Positions 17,210 to 26,856 of a DNA stretch of 64,000 nucleotides are shown piece by piece. The notes under the pieces are model-generated. The model did not search any database. It saw nothing but the letters and a program-made list of their open reading frames with translations, and had not been told where the DNA came from. The stretch lies in the NCBI RefSeq assembly GCF_016888515.1, contig NZ_JAFEJK010000001.1, forward strand, positions 1,211,475 to 1,275,474. Direction: 5' to 3'. Both the position numbers and the translations under genes were made by a program. The number at the start of each line of letters is the position of its first letter. Positions within the stretch are counted from its first letter, which is position 1. The DNA comes from Shimia biformata (GTDB lineage Bacteria > Pseudomonadota > Alphaproteobacteria > Rhodobacterales > Rhodobacteraceae).

Positions 17210-18250
17210 TTGGCCATTGGCGCATTGACCCCACCGCCCGCTTCCGAAATTCCATCCGAAACCATGCTGGAATTCCCGGAAAACCGTTTGCTGATCGACC
17301 TGTGCGGAGAATACGACCGCAACCTCGCCGAAATTGAGCAGAAACTGGGTGTTCAGATCGTGCGCCGAGGCAATCAGCTTGTGATTCACGGCGAGGACGC
17401 CGCGCGCGCCGAGGCGGTGGAGGTGCTGCAATCTCTTTATGAACGGCTGGAAACCGGCAAGTCCGTCGAGCGCGGTGATATCGATCGCGAGATTCGCATG
17501 GGTGGGTCGGATGATGGCACCGGCGTCCGGGATGGCGACCAGCTTGAAATGTTCAAGGGCGGCAAGGTCGAGATCAAGACCCGCAAGAAGCTGGTCGAGC
17601 CGCGGACCGATGCGCAAAAGGCCTATGTCCAGTCGCTGTTCAACAATGAACTGGCATTCGGGATCGGCCCGGCTGGGACCGGAAAGACCTATCTTGCGGT
17701 GGCTGTGGGTGTCAGCATGTTCATTGGCGGCCATGTCGACCGTATCATTCTGTCGCGCCCGGCTGTCGAGGCGGGCGAAAAGCTGGGCTATCTGCCCGGT
17801 GACATGAAGGACAAGGTCGATCCCTACATGCAGCCACTTTACGATGCGCTGAACGACTTTCTACCGGGGAAGCAAACCGCCAAGCTGATTGAAGAAAAGC
17901 GGATCGAGATCGCGCCACTGGCCTTCATGCGTGGGCGCACCCTGTCCAATGCCTTCGTCGTTCTTGACGAGGCGCAGAACGCCACCACCATGCAGATGAA
18001 AATGTTTTTGACCAGGTTGGGTGAAGGCAGCCGCATGGTCATCACCGGTGACCGCAGCCAGGTCGACCTGCCGCGCGGGGTGCCATCGGGGCTGGCTGAT
18101 GCGGAACGGCTGTTGGGGTCGATCCCGGATATCAGCTTCAACTACTTCACCGCCAAGGATGTGGTGCGCCACCCGCTGGTGGCCGCGATCATCGAAGCCT
18201 ATGACGCCGACAGCCAGCGCATGATGGCCGAGAAGGGGGCGCGGGGGTGA
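17210..18250 (+). CDS. phoH: PhoH-family ATPase
   Basis: 346-residue cytoplasmic ATPase/RNA-associated protein. N-terminal KH-like segment (residues about 30-85), then GPAGTGKTYLAVA (Walker A), VVLDEAQNAT (Walker B) and GDRSQVDLPRG. The proposed TTG start at 17210 is 6-7 bp after AGGAG; ATG at 17264 is an alternative that removes 18 residues. It is first of the phoH-ybeY-corC-lnt cluster, which groups RNA processing and envelope functions in many proteobacteria. Confidence 0.9.
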   Translation: MAIGALTPPPASEIPSETMLEFPENRLLIDLCGEYDRNLAEIEQKLGVQIVRRGNQLVIHGEDAARAEAVEVLQSLYERLETGKSVERGDIDREIRMGGSDDGTGVRDGDQLEMFKGGKVEIKTRKKLVEPRTDAQKAYVQSLFNNELAFGIGPAGTGKTYLAVAVGVSMFIGGHVDRIILSRPAVEAGEKLGYLPGDMKDKVDPYMQPLYDALNDFLPGKQTAKLIEEKRIEIAPLAFMRGRTLSNAFVVLDEAQNATTMQMKMFLTRLGEGSRMVITGDRSQVDLPRGVPSGLADAERLLGSIPDISFNYFTAKDVVRHPLVAAIIEAYDADSQRMMAEKGARG

Positions 18251-18274
18251 CCTTCGGGTCACGCTTGGGACGAC

Positions 18275-18769
18275 ATGCTGACGGACACGATCATCGAAGA
18301 TGAGCGCTGGGACGGGCTTGGCCTGACCCAACTTGCCGAAACTGCGGCCACCGCAACCCTGGCTCACCTTGGGCTTGACCCGGTCTCGTTCGAGATCGCG
18401 GTTCTTGCGTGTGACGATGCCAGGATTGCCGATCTCAACACCGAGTTCCGCGCCAAACCGACAGCGACCAATGTTCTGTCATGGCCCAACGAGGAACGTG
18501 GGGCAGAGGCGGACGGGGACATGCCGGACTTGCCTGAACCCGGTCCGGACAGCGAACTGGGTGACATCGCCATTGCCTATGACACCTGCGCGCGGGAGGC
18601 GTCCGAGGCGGGCAAGCCGATGGTTGACCATGTCACTCACCTGATGGTGCATGGTACGCTGCATCTGCTGGGTTTTGATCACATTCGTGACAAGGATGCC
18701 ACTTTGATGGAAGGGCATGAGGTGGCGATACTTGGCAAATTGGGGCTTCCTGACCCATATAGGGAATGA
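18275..18769 (+). CDS. ybeY: Endoribonuclease YbeY (16S rRNA maturation)
   Basis: 164-residue metal-dependent RNase involved in 16S rRNA 3'-end maturation and ribosome quality control. The zinc site HGTLHLLGFDH is present, preceded by TATNVLSWP and ELGDIAIA. It begins 24 bp after phoH and its stop overlaps an alternative start of the CorC gene. The position is conserved. Confidence 0.94.
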   Translation: MLTDTIIEDERWDGLGLTQLAETAATATLAHLGLDPVSFEIAVLACDDARIADLNTEFRAKPTATNVLSWPNEERGAEADGDMPDLPEPGPDSELGDIAIAYDTCAREASEAGKPMVDHVTHLMVHGTLHLLGFDHIRDKDATLMEGHEVAILGKLGLPDPYRE

Positions 18770-18801
18770 TGCGGGGCGGTCCCCGGTTTGGAAAGGATAG
18801 G

Positions 18802-19686
18802 ATGGGCGAGAGTTCGGACGGGTCTTCTAGCGCAGCGCTAAGCGCGCAACCCGGAAATTCGGAAAGAGGCAAGAGCGGTTTCTTCCGTCGTATTTATGAG
18901 GCGCTGAGTCCCGCTGAGGCGGGACGCGACGTGCCCGAACGTGTGGCCCCGGCGCCCGCGCAGGCCACCCATGGTATGATCAACCTTCGCCGGATGCGGG
19001 TCGAGGATGTGGCCATTCCCAAGGTCGAGATCGTATCGGTCCCGGTCACCATCACCAAAAGCGATCTGGTGCAGGTGTTTCACCAAAGCGGATTCACACG
19101 TCTGCCGGTTTATGAAAGCACGCTGGACACGCCGCTTGGCTTCGTCCACCTCAAGGATTTTGCCATCAAGCACGGGTTCAACGGATCAGGAGAGCGGTTT
19201 GCCCTGCGCAAGATGCTGCGGCCGTTGTTGTTTGTGCCACCGTCGATGCCGATTGGCGTCCTTTTGGCCAAGATGCAGGCCGAACGGCGTCACCTTGCCC
19301 TTGTGATTGATGAATATGGCGGGGTCGATGGGCTGGTCACGATCGAGGACCTGATCGAACAGGTGATCGGCGAGATCGAGGATGAACACGACGCCGAAGA
19401 AGATGCGCTGTGGACAGAGGAAAAACCCGGCGTGTTCCTGGCGCAGGCCCGAACGCCGCTTGATGAGTTCGAAAAGGTGATCGGCCAGGCGCTGACCGAT
19501 CATGACGAGATCGACGAAGAGGACATCGACACGCTTGGCGGTTTGGTCTTCATGCTGGCGGGCCACGTACCGTCACGAGGCGAGGTTGTGCCGCATCCCG
19601 ACGGGATTGAGTTCGAGGTCGTCGATGCAGATCCGCGCCGGATCAAGCGCCTTCGGGTCATCCTGCCCATCCATGGCGATGGCTGA
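18802..19686 (+). CDS. CorC/HlyC-type transporter-associated CBS-domain protein
   Basis: 294-residue cytoplasmic protein with two CBS domains (residues about 60-180; DEYGGVDGLVTIEDLIEQV is the hallmark) and a C-terminal CorC_HlyC domain ending FEVVDADPRRIKRLRV. It lacks the membrane DUF21 domain, so it is CorC-like (magnesium/cobalt efflux accessory). The start at 18802 follows GGAAAGGA; the ATG at 18766 that overlaps ybeY is possible. It overlaps lnt by 8 bp. Confidence 0.87.
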   Translation: MGESSDGSSSAALSAQPGNSERGKSGFFRRIYEALSPAEAGRDVPERVAPAPAQATHGMINLRRMRVEDVAIPKVEIVSVPVTITKSDLVQVFHQSGFTRLPVYESTLDTPLGFVHLKDFAIKHGFNGSGERFALRKMLRPLLFVPPSMPIGVLLAKMQAERRHLALVIDEYGGVDGLVTIEDLIEQVIGEIEDEHDAEEDALWTEEKPGVFLAQARTPLDEFEKVIGQALTDHDEIDEEDIDTLGGLVFMLAGHVPSRGEVVPHPDGIEFEVVDADPRRIKRLRVILPIHGDG

Positions 19687-21205
19687 GACAGCGCCGGAAT
19701 CTCCGGTCGGACGGCCGCTGCCGCGCTGGGCGATGCCTGCCATCTGCCTGGTGCTGGGAGCAGTTACTGGGCTGGGGCAGGCGCCGTTCAACCAACCGAT
19801 CCTGACCTTTCTCGGGCTGGTCCTGTTCTTTCGCCTGATCCCCGCCACAAGGCATCTGCGGACAACGGCACTCTGGGCGTTGGCATTCGGGGCGGGCTAT
19901 TTCCTGACTGTGCTGCACTGGATCGTCGAGCCGTTTCTGGTCGATATTGCCCGCCACGGCATCCTAGCCCCGTTTGCCCTGATCTTCCTTTCCGTCGGGC
20001 TTGCCCTGTTCTGGGCGCTCGCGGCGGTGCTTACGGCGTGGCTTGGCGGCGGGCGGTGGGCGTTGGTCCTGTGGTTGACGCTTGCCGAAATGCTGAGGGC
20101 CTATGTCTTCACCGGATTGCCGTGGGGGATGGTGTCTCAGACACTGATTGACCGGTGGCCGGGACAAATGCTGGCACTTGTCGGCCCCCATGGGGTCAAT
20201 CTGCTGATGTTTTTTGCGGCGGCTTCTCTGGCCAGTATGCGGGTCTCGGGCAATTGGGGGCAGAAGGGGGCATTGGCTGCGATAGGCGTGGTGTTGATCC
20301 TGCCGGTTTCACTGCCTGCGCCGGATTTCACTGGTGCCACTGTTCGGTTGGTTCAACCCAATGCACCGCAGCGCCTGAAATGGCATCCTGACCATGTCTG
20401 GACCTTCTACCAACGCGCCTATGAACTGACCAAAGGGGACGGGAAGGGGGTGGACCTTGTGGTCTGGCCGGAAACGGCAATCCCTTCGGATCTGGATGCG
20501 GCCCGAGCCGATCTGCCGGTGATCCGGGCAGAGGCGGGGGATGCCGTGCTGGTTGCGGGCGTGCGCCGGTTTGAGGGGGTGAAAGCCTATAACTCGGCCT
20601 CGGTGACGGATCCCGATGGCGAAACACGCCAGGTCTATGACAAACACCACCTTGTTCCGTTTGGCGAATACCTGCCCTTTGGGTCCCTTCTGGCGCGGTT
20701 TGGCCTCAAGGGATTGGCGGCCGAAGATGGCAACGGTTTTTCGGCTGGTCCCGGTCCGGTGATCCTGGACCTTGGAGTGGCTGGCACGGCGCTGCCTCTG
20801 ATCTGTTATGAAGCGGTGTTCCCGCAGGATGCGCGCACCGACGAGCGCCCCGATATGCTGTTGCAAATTACCAATGACGGGTGGTTCGGCAGTTTTTCCG
20901 GCCCCTATCAACATTTGGCACAGGCGCGGATGCGGGCGATCGAGCAGGGGCTGCCGGTTCTGCGTGCCGCCAATACCGGGGTGTCTGCGGTGATCGGCCC
21001 GCGTGGTCAGCTTGTCGCCGAACTGCCACTAAATGAACCCGGTTTTCTGGATGCCGCGATCCCTTCAGCCCTGTCACCAACGCTATATGCCCGGACCGGG
21101 GACGGCCCGCTGATGGTTTTCCTTCTGGTCGCGGCGACGGGACTTTCCGTCACAGCTCGCCGCAAAAGGGCGAAAGTCGTTGACGATCCAGAGCAAGCGA
21201 ACTAA
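19679..21205 (+). CDS. lnt: Apolipoprotein N-acyltransferase
   Basis: Transfers the third acyl chain to lipoproteins in the inner membrane. About 508 residues: an N-terminal region with several membrane helices (residues about 15-200), then a nitrilase-like periplasmic domain with Glu in VVWPETAIPSD, Lys in YDKHHLVPFGEYLPFG and Cys in LICYEAVFP, the complete catalytic triad, plus a C-terminal helix. The start overlaps the CorC stop; ATG at 19673 is an equally close alternative. Confidence 0.93.
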   Translation: MAETAPESPVGRPLPRWAMPAICLVLGAVTGLGQAPFNQPILTFLGLVLFFRLIPATRHLRTTALWALAFGAGYFLTVLHWIVEPFLVDIARHGILAPFALIFLSVGLALFWALAAVLTAWLGGGRWALVLWLTLAEMLRAYVFTGLPWGMVSQTLIDRWPGQMLALVGPHGVNLLMFFAAASLASMRVSGNWGQKGALAAIGVVLILPVSLPAPDFTGATVRLVQPNAPQRLKWHPDHVWTFYQRAYELTKGDGKGVDLVVWPETAIPSDLDAARADLPVIRAEAGDAVLVAGVRRFEGVKAYNSASVTDPDGETRQVYDKHHLVPFGEYLPFGSLLARFGLKGLAAEDGNGFSAGPGPVILDLGVAGTALPLICYEAVFPQDARTDERPDMLLQITNDGWFGSFSGPYQHLAQARMRAIEQGLPVLRAANTGVSAVIGPRGQLVAELPLNEPGFLDAAIPSALSPTLYARTGDGPLMVFLLVAATGLSVTARRKRAKVVDDPEQAN

Positions 21206-21218
21206 GCCGTTTTGAACC

Positions 21219-21266
21219 GTCGTCACAACGGCTTCCTGGCGTGGCGATGAAAACCTAATGGAGCGC
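21219..21266 (+). ncRNA. SAM/SAH-type riboswitch upstream of metK
   Basis: The stretch GTCACAACGGCTTCCTGGCG (21222-21241) followed by TGG and, after a variable linker, TAATGGAGCGC (21256-21266) matches the core I recall for the SAM/SAH riboswitch found before metK in Rhodobacterales. A short hairpin (GTCAC with GTGGC) brackets the conserved AACGGCUUCCUGGC. CUUCC can form a pseudoknot with GGAG at 21260-21263, which is also the metK ribosome binding site. Ligand binding would hide the Shine-Dalgarno and lower MetK translation when SAM is abundant. Confidence 0.87.
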
Positions 21267-21270
21267 TTTC

Positions 21271-22452
21271 ATGACCCGAAACAACTATATTTTCACTTCC
21301 GAGTCCGTCTCGGAGGGGCACCCGGACAAGGTTTGTGACCGGATTTCCGACGCGGTGCTGGACGCCTTTATCGCCGAAGAACCCGAGGCGCGTGTCGCGG
21401 CCGAGACTTTTGCCACCACCAACCGGGTCGTGATCGGCGGCGAAGTCGGTCTGTCGGACAAGGCCAAGCTGCAGGACTATATGGGCCGCATCGACGAGAT
21501 CGCCCGCGCCTGCATCAAGGATATCGGTTACGAACAGGACAAGTTTCACCACGAGACGGTCGAAGTGACGAACCTCTTGCACGAGCAATCGGCGCATATC
21601 GCCCAGGGCGTCGATGCCTCCGGCAACAAGGATGAGGGTGCAGGCGATCAGGGGATCATGTTCGGCTATGCGACCAATGAAACCCCGGCACTGATGCCGG
21701 CGCCGATCCAGTATGCCCACGCAATCCTGCGTCGGCTGGCCGAGGCACGCAAGTCAGGCGCCGAGCCGGTTCTTGGCCCGGACGCCAAGTCGCAATTGTC
21801 GGTGGTCTATGAAAACGGCGCGCCGGTTCGGGTGTCGTCGCTGGTCCTGTCGACCCAGCACCTGGATGAAAGCCTGACCTCACAGGATGTTCGCACCATT
21901 GTCGCGCCCTATATCGAAGAGGTCTTGCCCGACGGCTGGCTGACGGACGAGACCGAGTGGCACGTTAACCCGACCGGCAAGTTCGTGATTGGCGGGCCGG
22001 ATGGCGACGCCGGGCTGACCGGTCGCAAGATCATCGTCGACACCTATGGCGGCGCTGCGCCCCATGGCGGCGGGGCGTTTTCCGGCAAGGATCCGACCAA
22101 GGTCGACCGTTCGGCCGCCTATGCCGCGCGCTATCTGGCCAAGAACGTCGTGGCGGCGGGCATGGCTGACAAATGCACGCTGCAACTGTCCTACGCAATC
22201 GGTGTGTCCAAACCGCTGTCGATCTATGTCGACACTCACGGCACCGGCAATGTCGATGACGCTGCGATCGAAAAGGCCGTGGGTCGTGTCATGAACCTGA
22301 CCCCGCGCGGCATCCGCGAGCATCTGCAACTGAACAAGCCGATCTACCAGCGCACTGCCGCCTATGGCCATTTCGGCCGTGAACCGGATGCCGAAGGCGG
22401 GTTCAGCTGGGAAAAAACCGACCTGGTCGACGCGCTGAAAAAGGCGGTCTGA
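21271..22452 (+). CDS. metK: S-adenosylmethionine synthase
   Basis: Makes SAM from methionine and ATP. 393 residues, standard length, with [18 protein letters not shown] at the N-terminus, [12 protein letters not shown] (methionine/ATP site) and [19 protein letters not shown]. Its Shine-Dalgarno lies inside the riboswitch. It is followed by a terminator. Confidence 0.97.
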   Translation: MTRNNYIFTSESVSEGHPDKVCDRISDAVLDAFIAEEPEARVAAETFATTNRVVIGGEVGLSDKAKLQDYMGRIDEIARACIKDIGYEQDKFHHETVEVTNLLHEQSAHIAQGVDASGNKDEGAGDQGIMFGYATNETPALMPAPIQYAHAILRRLAEARKSGAEPVLGPDAKSQLSVVYENGAPVRVSSLVLSTQHLDESLTSQDVRTIVAPYIEEVLPDGWLTDETEWHVNPTGKFVIGGPDGDAGLTGRKIIVDTYGGAAPHGGGAFSGKDPTKVDRSAAYAARYLAKNVVAAGMADKCTLQLSYAIGVSKPLSIYVDTHGTGNVDDAAIEKAVGRVMNLTPRGIREHLQLNKPIYQRTAAYGHFGREPDAEGGFSWEKTDLVDALKKAV

Positions 22453-22482
22453 GACCCGTCAGGACCAACCGGAGAACATCAG

Positions 22483-22519
22483 GACCAAAGCCTTTCCGAC
22501 GGAATGCTTTGGTCTTTTT
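22483..22519 (+). terminator. Rho-independent terminator after metK
   Basis: GACCAAAGC (22483-22491) pairs with GCTTTGGTC (22506-22514). The stem continues inward as TTCC/GGAA with one bulge, and five T follow (22515-22519). Confidence 0.85.
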
Positions 22520-22564
22520 GCATTTCCGTGCCAGTTTCGCAGGGCGAACAAGAGGGACATCCAA

Positions 22565-23425
22565 ATGCTGATCGACGTTTTCCTGCCGCTCTCGCTGGCA
22601 TTCATCATGTTTTCGCTCGGTTTCGGGCTGACATTCGCCGATTTCGGTCGGGTTCTGACCATGCCTCGGGCAGTTCTGGTGGGTATGGCCGGGCAAGTGA
22701 TCGTGCTGCCGGCAATCGCCTATGTACTTTTGATGTTTGCCGACCTGCCACCGGCGCTGGCCTTTGGCGTGATGATCCTGTCCTTTTGTCCAGGTGGAGT
22801 CACATCGAACATCCTGACCAAGCTGGCGGGCGGCAACGTCGCCCTGTCGATCACGCTGACCGCCGTTGTCAGCCTTCTGTCCGTTTTGACGGTCCCGGTG
22901 CTGGTCGGATGGGCATCCGGCGCGTTTCTTGGCGCAGATGCCCCCGTGATCAATGTTGCCGCGATCGGCTTTTCCATGTTCGCCATCACTGCGATCCCGG
23001 TTGCGATCGGCGTCCTGCTGCGCTTCGCCGTCACCGAGTTCGCCGAGCGGACCGAGCCGCGCATCTCGTTGATCGCCATGGTCCTGTTCGTGGTGATCGT
23101 GATTGCTGCGCTGGTCACCAACTGGGATCTGTTTCTTGCCAATATCGGCACCCTTGGGCCGCTGCTGATCGTGATGAACCTGGTGCTGCTGGTCCTTGGC
23201 ATCTTGATCGCCCGTGTCCTCGGGCTGGCGGGCGGCGACGGGCTGTGCATCTCGGTCGAGATGGGGGTGCAGAACGCGGCGCTGGGTATCACCGTCGCCG
23301 GGCTGGTGGCCCAGACAGGAGGCATCCCGGAATTTGCGGTGCCTGCCGCGCTTTACGGGATCACAATGTATTTCGTCACTATCCCGGGCATGTTTGTCCT
23401 GAAGGCGCTGTTCGGCCGCGCTTGA
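22565..23425 (+). CDS. Bile acid:sodium symporter family (BASS) transporter
   Basis: 286-residue inner-membrane protein with about nine hydrophobic segments. The family motif FCPGGVTSNILTKLAGGNVA lies near residues 77-96, and EMGVQNAALGITVA near residue 230 is the second BASS signature. Substrate may be an organic anion or a sulfur/keto acid; not determinable. It sits between metK and trmB, an insertion into a usually compact gene order. It has its own space after the metK terminator. Confidence 0.88.
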   Translation: MLIDVFLPLSLAFIMFSLGFGLTFADFGRVLTMPRAVLVGMAGQVIVLPAIAYVLLMFADLPPALAFGVMILSFCPGGVTSNILTKLAGGNVALSITLTAVVSLLSVLTVPVLVGWASGAFLGADAPVINVAAIGFSMFAITAIPVAIGVLLRFAVTEFAERTEPRISLIAMVLFVVIVIAALVTNWDLFLANIGTLGPLLIVMNLVLLVLGILIARVLGLAGGDGLCISVEMGVQNAALGITVAGLVAQTGGIPEFAVPAALYGITMYFVTIPGMFVLKALFGRA

Positions 23426-23497
23426 CCTTGGGGCGGTCAGGGTGCAAACCCCGGCCCCGATCACAAGGTTTGAGCGACGGATAGACGGAATAGCTTC

Positions 23498-24211
23498 ATG
23501 AACGGCGGAAAACATCCCTCGGGCGCCCCCTGGCGCAACTTCTATGGGCGCTTCAAGGGCAAGGGGCTGCGCCCTAGCCAAGAGGCGTATCTGGACGAGG
23601 ACCTTGCCGCTCTGTCGCCGGGCAAGGTGGGCTGGGGCGAGAACCCGGAGCGCGAGAAGATCGACCTGAAAGGTCTGTTCGGGGACCGTGACGTCTGGCT
23701 TGAGGTTGGCTTTGGCGGCGGCGAACATATGGTGCATCAGGCTGTGTCGAACCCGGATGTCGGGATCATCGGCTGCGAGCCTTACATCAACGGTGTCGCC
23801 ATGCTGCTGGGCAAGATCCGCGAAGCCGAGGCCGGCAACATCCGGGTCCATCCCGGCGACGCGCGCGACATGTTCGACGTGCTGCCCGAGGCAAGTATCG
23901 CGCGCGCCTTTCTGCTTTATCCCGATCCCTGGCCGAAGAAACGCCACCACCGCCGCCGTTTTGTGACGCCAGAACATCTAGAACCGCTGGCGCGGGTGCT
24001 GAAGCCCGGCGCAATTTTCCGCGTTGCAACCGACATTCCCGACTACGTGCGCCAGACTCTGCAACAGGTTCCGCGCCACGGGTTCGAGTGGCTGGCCGAG
24101 GGGCCGTCGGATTGGCGCGAACCCTGGGAGGACTGGCATTCGACCCGGTATGAGCAAAAGGCGTTGCGCGAAGGGCGCGTGCCACATTACCTGACCTTCC
24201 GCCGGGTGTGA
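23498..24211 (+). CDS. trmB: tRNA (guanine-N7-)-methyltransferase
   Basis: SAM-dependent methyltransferase making m7G46 in tRNA. 237 residues: LEVGFGGGEHMVHQA (SAM loop), IIGCEPYINGVAMLL, and YPDPWPKKRHHRRRF, the TrmB active-site signature. Alphaproteobacterial proteins share the N-terminal NFYGRFKGK region. Confidence 0.95.
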   Translation: MNGGKHPSGAPWRNFYGRFKGKGLRPSQEAYLDEDLAALSPGKVGWGENPEREKIDLKGLFGDRDVWLEVGFGGGEHMVHQAVSNPDVGIIGCEPYINGVAMLLGKIREAEAGNIRVHPGDARDMFDVLPEASIARAFLLYPDPWPKKRHHRRRFVTPEHLEPLARVLKPGAIFRVATDIPDYVRQTLQQVPRHGFEWLAEGPSDWREPWEDWHSTRYEQKALREGRVPHYLTFRRV

Positions 24212-24225
24212 TCCGGCGTTGGCGG

Positions 24226-24305
24226 GGAGGGGGCGCTGCCCCCTCGCTTGAAAACCTTGCGGGTTTCCAAGCTTCACCCCCGAGGTATTTGTCGTAAGAA
24301 GAAGC
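24226..24305. repeat. Rhodobacterales-type intergenic hairpin repeat
   Basis: The trmB-aroA gap holds two stem-loops: GGGGGC-GCT-GCCCCC (24229-24243) and CTTGAAAACC paired with GGTTTCCAAG (24249-24273, one mismatch). These are followed by CCCCCGAGGTATTT and AGAAGAAG. From memory, this composite is a very common intergenic element in roseobacter genomes. It may also end trmB transcription. Confidence 0.6.
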
Positions 24306-24380
24306 GGCAATTGGCACATTGTTCTGCAGCGCGGGTTGCGCTAACAGCTTGGGCAACTTCATTCTAAAGGAACTGCGCAT

Positions 24381-25733
24381 ATGTCCGGCCACGGCACACC
24401 GATCCCGATGACCTCGTCCCCTTGCGGCCCGCTGTCGGGTGAGGCGCATGTGCCTGGCGACAAGTCGATCTCGCACCGGTCCCTGATCCTGGGTGCGATG
24501 GCGGTAGGCGAAACCCGGATTTCCGGCCTGCTGGAAGGCGAGGACGTGCTGGACACCGCGAAGGCGATGCGTGCCTTCGGGGCCGAAGTGACCGAGCACG
24601 GGCAGGGCAACTGGACAGTGCACGGTGTCGGGGTTGGCGGGTTTGCCGAACCTGACAATGTAATTGACTGCGGCAATTCCGGCACGGGGGTGCGGTTGAT
24701 CATGGGGGCCATGGCCACCACGGGGATCAGCGCGACATTTACCGGCGATGCCAGTCTGAACAAACGTCCCATGGCGCGGGTCACCGATCCGATAGCCCTG
24801 TTCGGGGCGCGTGCGGTAGGGCGTTCGGGTGGACGATTGCCCATGACCATCGTCGGTGCCGCCGACCCGGTGCCGGTGCGGTATACCGTGCCGATGCCCT
24901 CGGCGCAGGTGAAATCCGCCGTGCTGCTTGCCGGGCTGAATGCCCCCGGCAAGACCGTGGTGATCGAGAAAGAGGCCACCCGCGACCATACCGAGCGTAT
25001 GCTGGCCGGGTTTGGTGCCGAGATCACGGTCGAGGACACTGACGAAGGCCGTGTCATCACCCTGACCGGACAGCCCGAACTGAAGCCGCAAACGATTGTC
25101 GTGCCGCGCGATCCGTCTTCGGCGGCTTTCCCTGTCTGCGCCGCGATCATCACGCCGGGTTCGGACGTCCTGGTGCCCAATATCGGGTTGAACCCGACCC
25201 GGGCGGGGTTGTTCACCACGCTGCGCGAAATGGGGGCGGACCTAGTTTATGAAAACGAGCGCAAAGAAGGCGGCGAGCCGGTGGCGGACCTGCGCGCCCG
25301 TTTCTCGCCCGATCTGAAAGGGATCGAGGTCGACCCGGCCCGCGCCGCCAGTATGATCGACGAATATCCGGTGCTGTCGGTGGTTGCCTCATTTGCCAAG
25401 GGCGATACCGTGATGAGAGGTGTCAAGGAACTGCGCGTGAAGGAAAGCGACCGGATCGACGCCATGGCCACGGGCCTGCGCCTGAACGGGGTCGCTGTCG
25501 ACGAGGGCGAAGATTGGTGGATCGTTCACGGCCTTGGCCACGGAAATGTGCCCGGTGGTGCGACATGCGCCAGCCATCTGGATCACCGGATTGCCATGTC
25601 CTTCATGGTAATGGGCATGGCGGCGCAGCAGCCGGTCAGTGTCGATGACGGCAGCCCGATCGCCACATCCTTCCCGATTTTCGAACCCTTGATGGCAAAG
25701 CTGGGGGCCAAGGTGGAGCGCACTGTGTCATGA
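24381..25733 (+). CDS. aroA: 3-phosphoshikimate 1-carboxyvinyltransferase (EPSP synthase)
   Basis: Shikimate pathway enzyme, 450 residues. Motifs: [18 protein letters not shown] at the N-terminus (phosphoshikimate-binding Lys), [11 protein letters not shown], and the C-terminal [13 protein letters not shown] and DHRIAMSF. The stop overlaps the next gene's start (ATGA). Confidence 0.96.
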   Translation: MSGHGTPIPMTSSPCGPLSGEAHVPGDKSISHRSLILGAMAVGETRISGLLEGEDVLDTAKAMRAFGAEVTEHGQGNWTVHGVGVGGFAEPDNVIDCGNSGTGVRLIMGAMATTGISATFTGDASLNKRPMARVTDPIALFGARAVGRSGGRLPMTIVGAADPVPVRYTVPMPSAQVKSAVLLAGLNAPGKTVVIEKEATRDHTERMLAGFGAEITVEDTDEGRVITLTGQPELKPQTIVVPRDPSSAAFPVCAAIITPGSDVLVPNIGLNPTRAGLFTTLREMGADLVYENERKEGGEPVADLRARFSPDLKGIEVDPARAASMIDEYPVLSVVASFAKGDTVMRGVKELRVKESDRIDAMATGLRLNGVAVDEGEDWWIVHGLGHGNVPGGATCASHLDHRIAMSFMVMGMAAQQPVSVDDGSPIATSFPIFEPLMAKLGAKVERTVS

Positions 25734-26251
25734 GCCGTTTTGCCCAGGCCCTGATCGCGCTGACCATTGTTACCTCGGTGACCTATGGCGTGCTGATCTG
25801 GCTTGGCACAACCGGTCTGGTAACCAAGCCCGAAGGGATGAAGCCGTTTGATCTGCGGCCCATGGGCTATTCCTTTGACGAAGCTCAGGCATTGCTGCGC
25901 GGGCTCGACGCCGAGGCAATCGCGCTGTATGGCGGTCTGCTGCGTCGGATCGACACTGCCTTTCCAGTGCTTCTGGCCTTGTGGCTGGGCGCGATGACGT
26001 GGTGGGGCAGCGTTGGCCTGAATACCTGGTCGCGGGTCATCCTTTTGGTGGTTCCGGCAAGCTATGCGATCATGGACCTGGCCGAAAACGCGCTGATCGG
26101 GACCATGTTGCGGCTGGGGCCGGACGCGATCACCCCCGACCTGGTTTCCCGTGCAAGTAGTTATACGATCTCGAAATATGTCACGGTTTCGGTTGCTTTT
26201 GTGGTGATGATCGCCATGATTATCGGCAAATTTCGCCGGAATGCGGTCTAG
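25730..26251 (+). CDS. Uncharacterised membrane protein A of a tandem pair
   Basis: 173 residues with an N-terminal hydrophobic segment (residues about 6-28) and hydrophobic stretches near 80-95, 102-120 and 147-165, so about four membrane segments. The loop after the first helix carries [18 protein letters not shown], then [13 protein letters not shown]. Both are shared with the following gene. It overlaps the aroA stop by 4 bp, so it is translationally coupled to aroA. I do not recognise a named family. Confidence 0.75.
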   Translation: MSRFAQALIALTIVTSVTYGVLIWLGTTGLVTKPEGMKPFDLRPMGYSFDEAQALLRGLDAEAIALYGGLLRRIDTAFPVLLALWLGAMTWWGSVGLNTWSRVILLVVPASYAIMDLAENALIGTMLRLGPDAITPDLVSRASSYTISKYVTVSVAFVVMIAMIIGKFRRNAV

Positions 26252-26275
26252 AGCGCTCTTCGGCAGGAGGGGCCC

Positions 26276-26782
26276 GTGCAGCGCGCTTTCTGGTTCAGCT
26301 TCATTGCGGCAGGTGCCGTTTACCTGACCATGATACTGTGGTCGCTGCCCTTCATCGCGTCGGAAGCGGGCGGCCTTGTTCCGTTCGACATGCGCCCGAT
26401 GGGGTATGACCTGGATGAGGCAAAGGCATTTGTCGCAGGGATATCCGAGCGTGGGCGGGCGTTTTATCTTGGCACGCAACACCGGCTTGACCTGATCTAT
26501 CCGGCTTTACTGGCGCTGGCGCTGGTTTTGGGGCTTCAGCTTCTTTATCGCAGGCCGTGGTCCTCCGTGTTGGGGGTGCTGGCCTTGATGGGGGCTGCGT
26601 CTGATTTCCTGGAAAACCAGTTCGTGACGACCCTGTTGCTGACTCCTCCGGCCGAGATCGATTCACGGCTTGTCGGCGTGGCCAGTTTCTGGACGATGAG
26701 CAAGTCGATCACGACCACGATCTGTTTCGCGGCCTTGTTGCTTGGGGCGGGGCGACTGGTCTGGCGGCGTGTCGTGGGCTGA
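26276..26782 (+). CDS. Uncharacterised membrane protein B of a tandem pair
   Basis: 168 residues, GTG start after AGGAGGGG. Same layout as its neighbour: N-terminal membrane helix, loop with PFDMRPMGYDLDEAKAFV, then HRLDLIYPALLALAL and two further hydrophobic segments. A third shared element is the acidic D-x-x-EN segment (SDFLENQFVTTLLL versus [14 protein letters not shown]). The pair looks like an old tandem duplication. It lies 74 bp before cmk. Function is unknown. Confidence 0.75.
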   Translation: MQRAFWFSFIAAGAVYLTMILWSLPFIASEAGGLVPFDMRPMGYDLDEAKAFVAGISERGRAFYLGTQHRLDLIYPALLALALVLGLQLLYRRPWSSVLGVLALMGAASDFLENQFVTTLLLTPPAEIDSRLVGVASFWTMSKSITTTICFAALLLGAGRLVWRRVVG

Positions 26783-26856
26783 GGCGCCGCCGGGGGCTTG
26801 AACCTTCTTTCGAGGGTTGAGATATGTCGCGGGGCCACGAAAAACCGGAGATATCC

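Noticed and set aside
22403-23977. 524-codon open frame antisense to the metK end, the BASS transporter and trmB
   Set aside because: Spans three clear genes on the other strand, is low-complexity in Asp/Gln/His/Arg as expected for a GC-rich shadow, and crosses a terminator.
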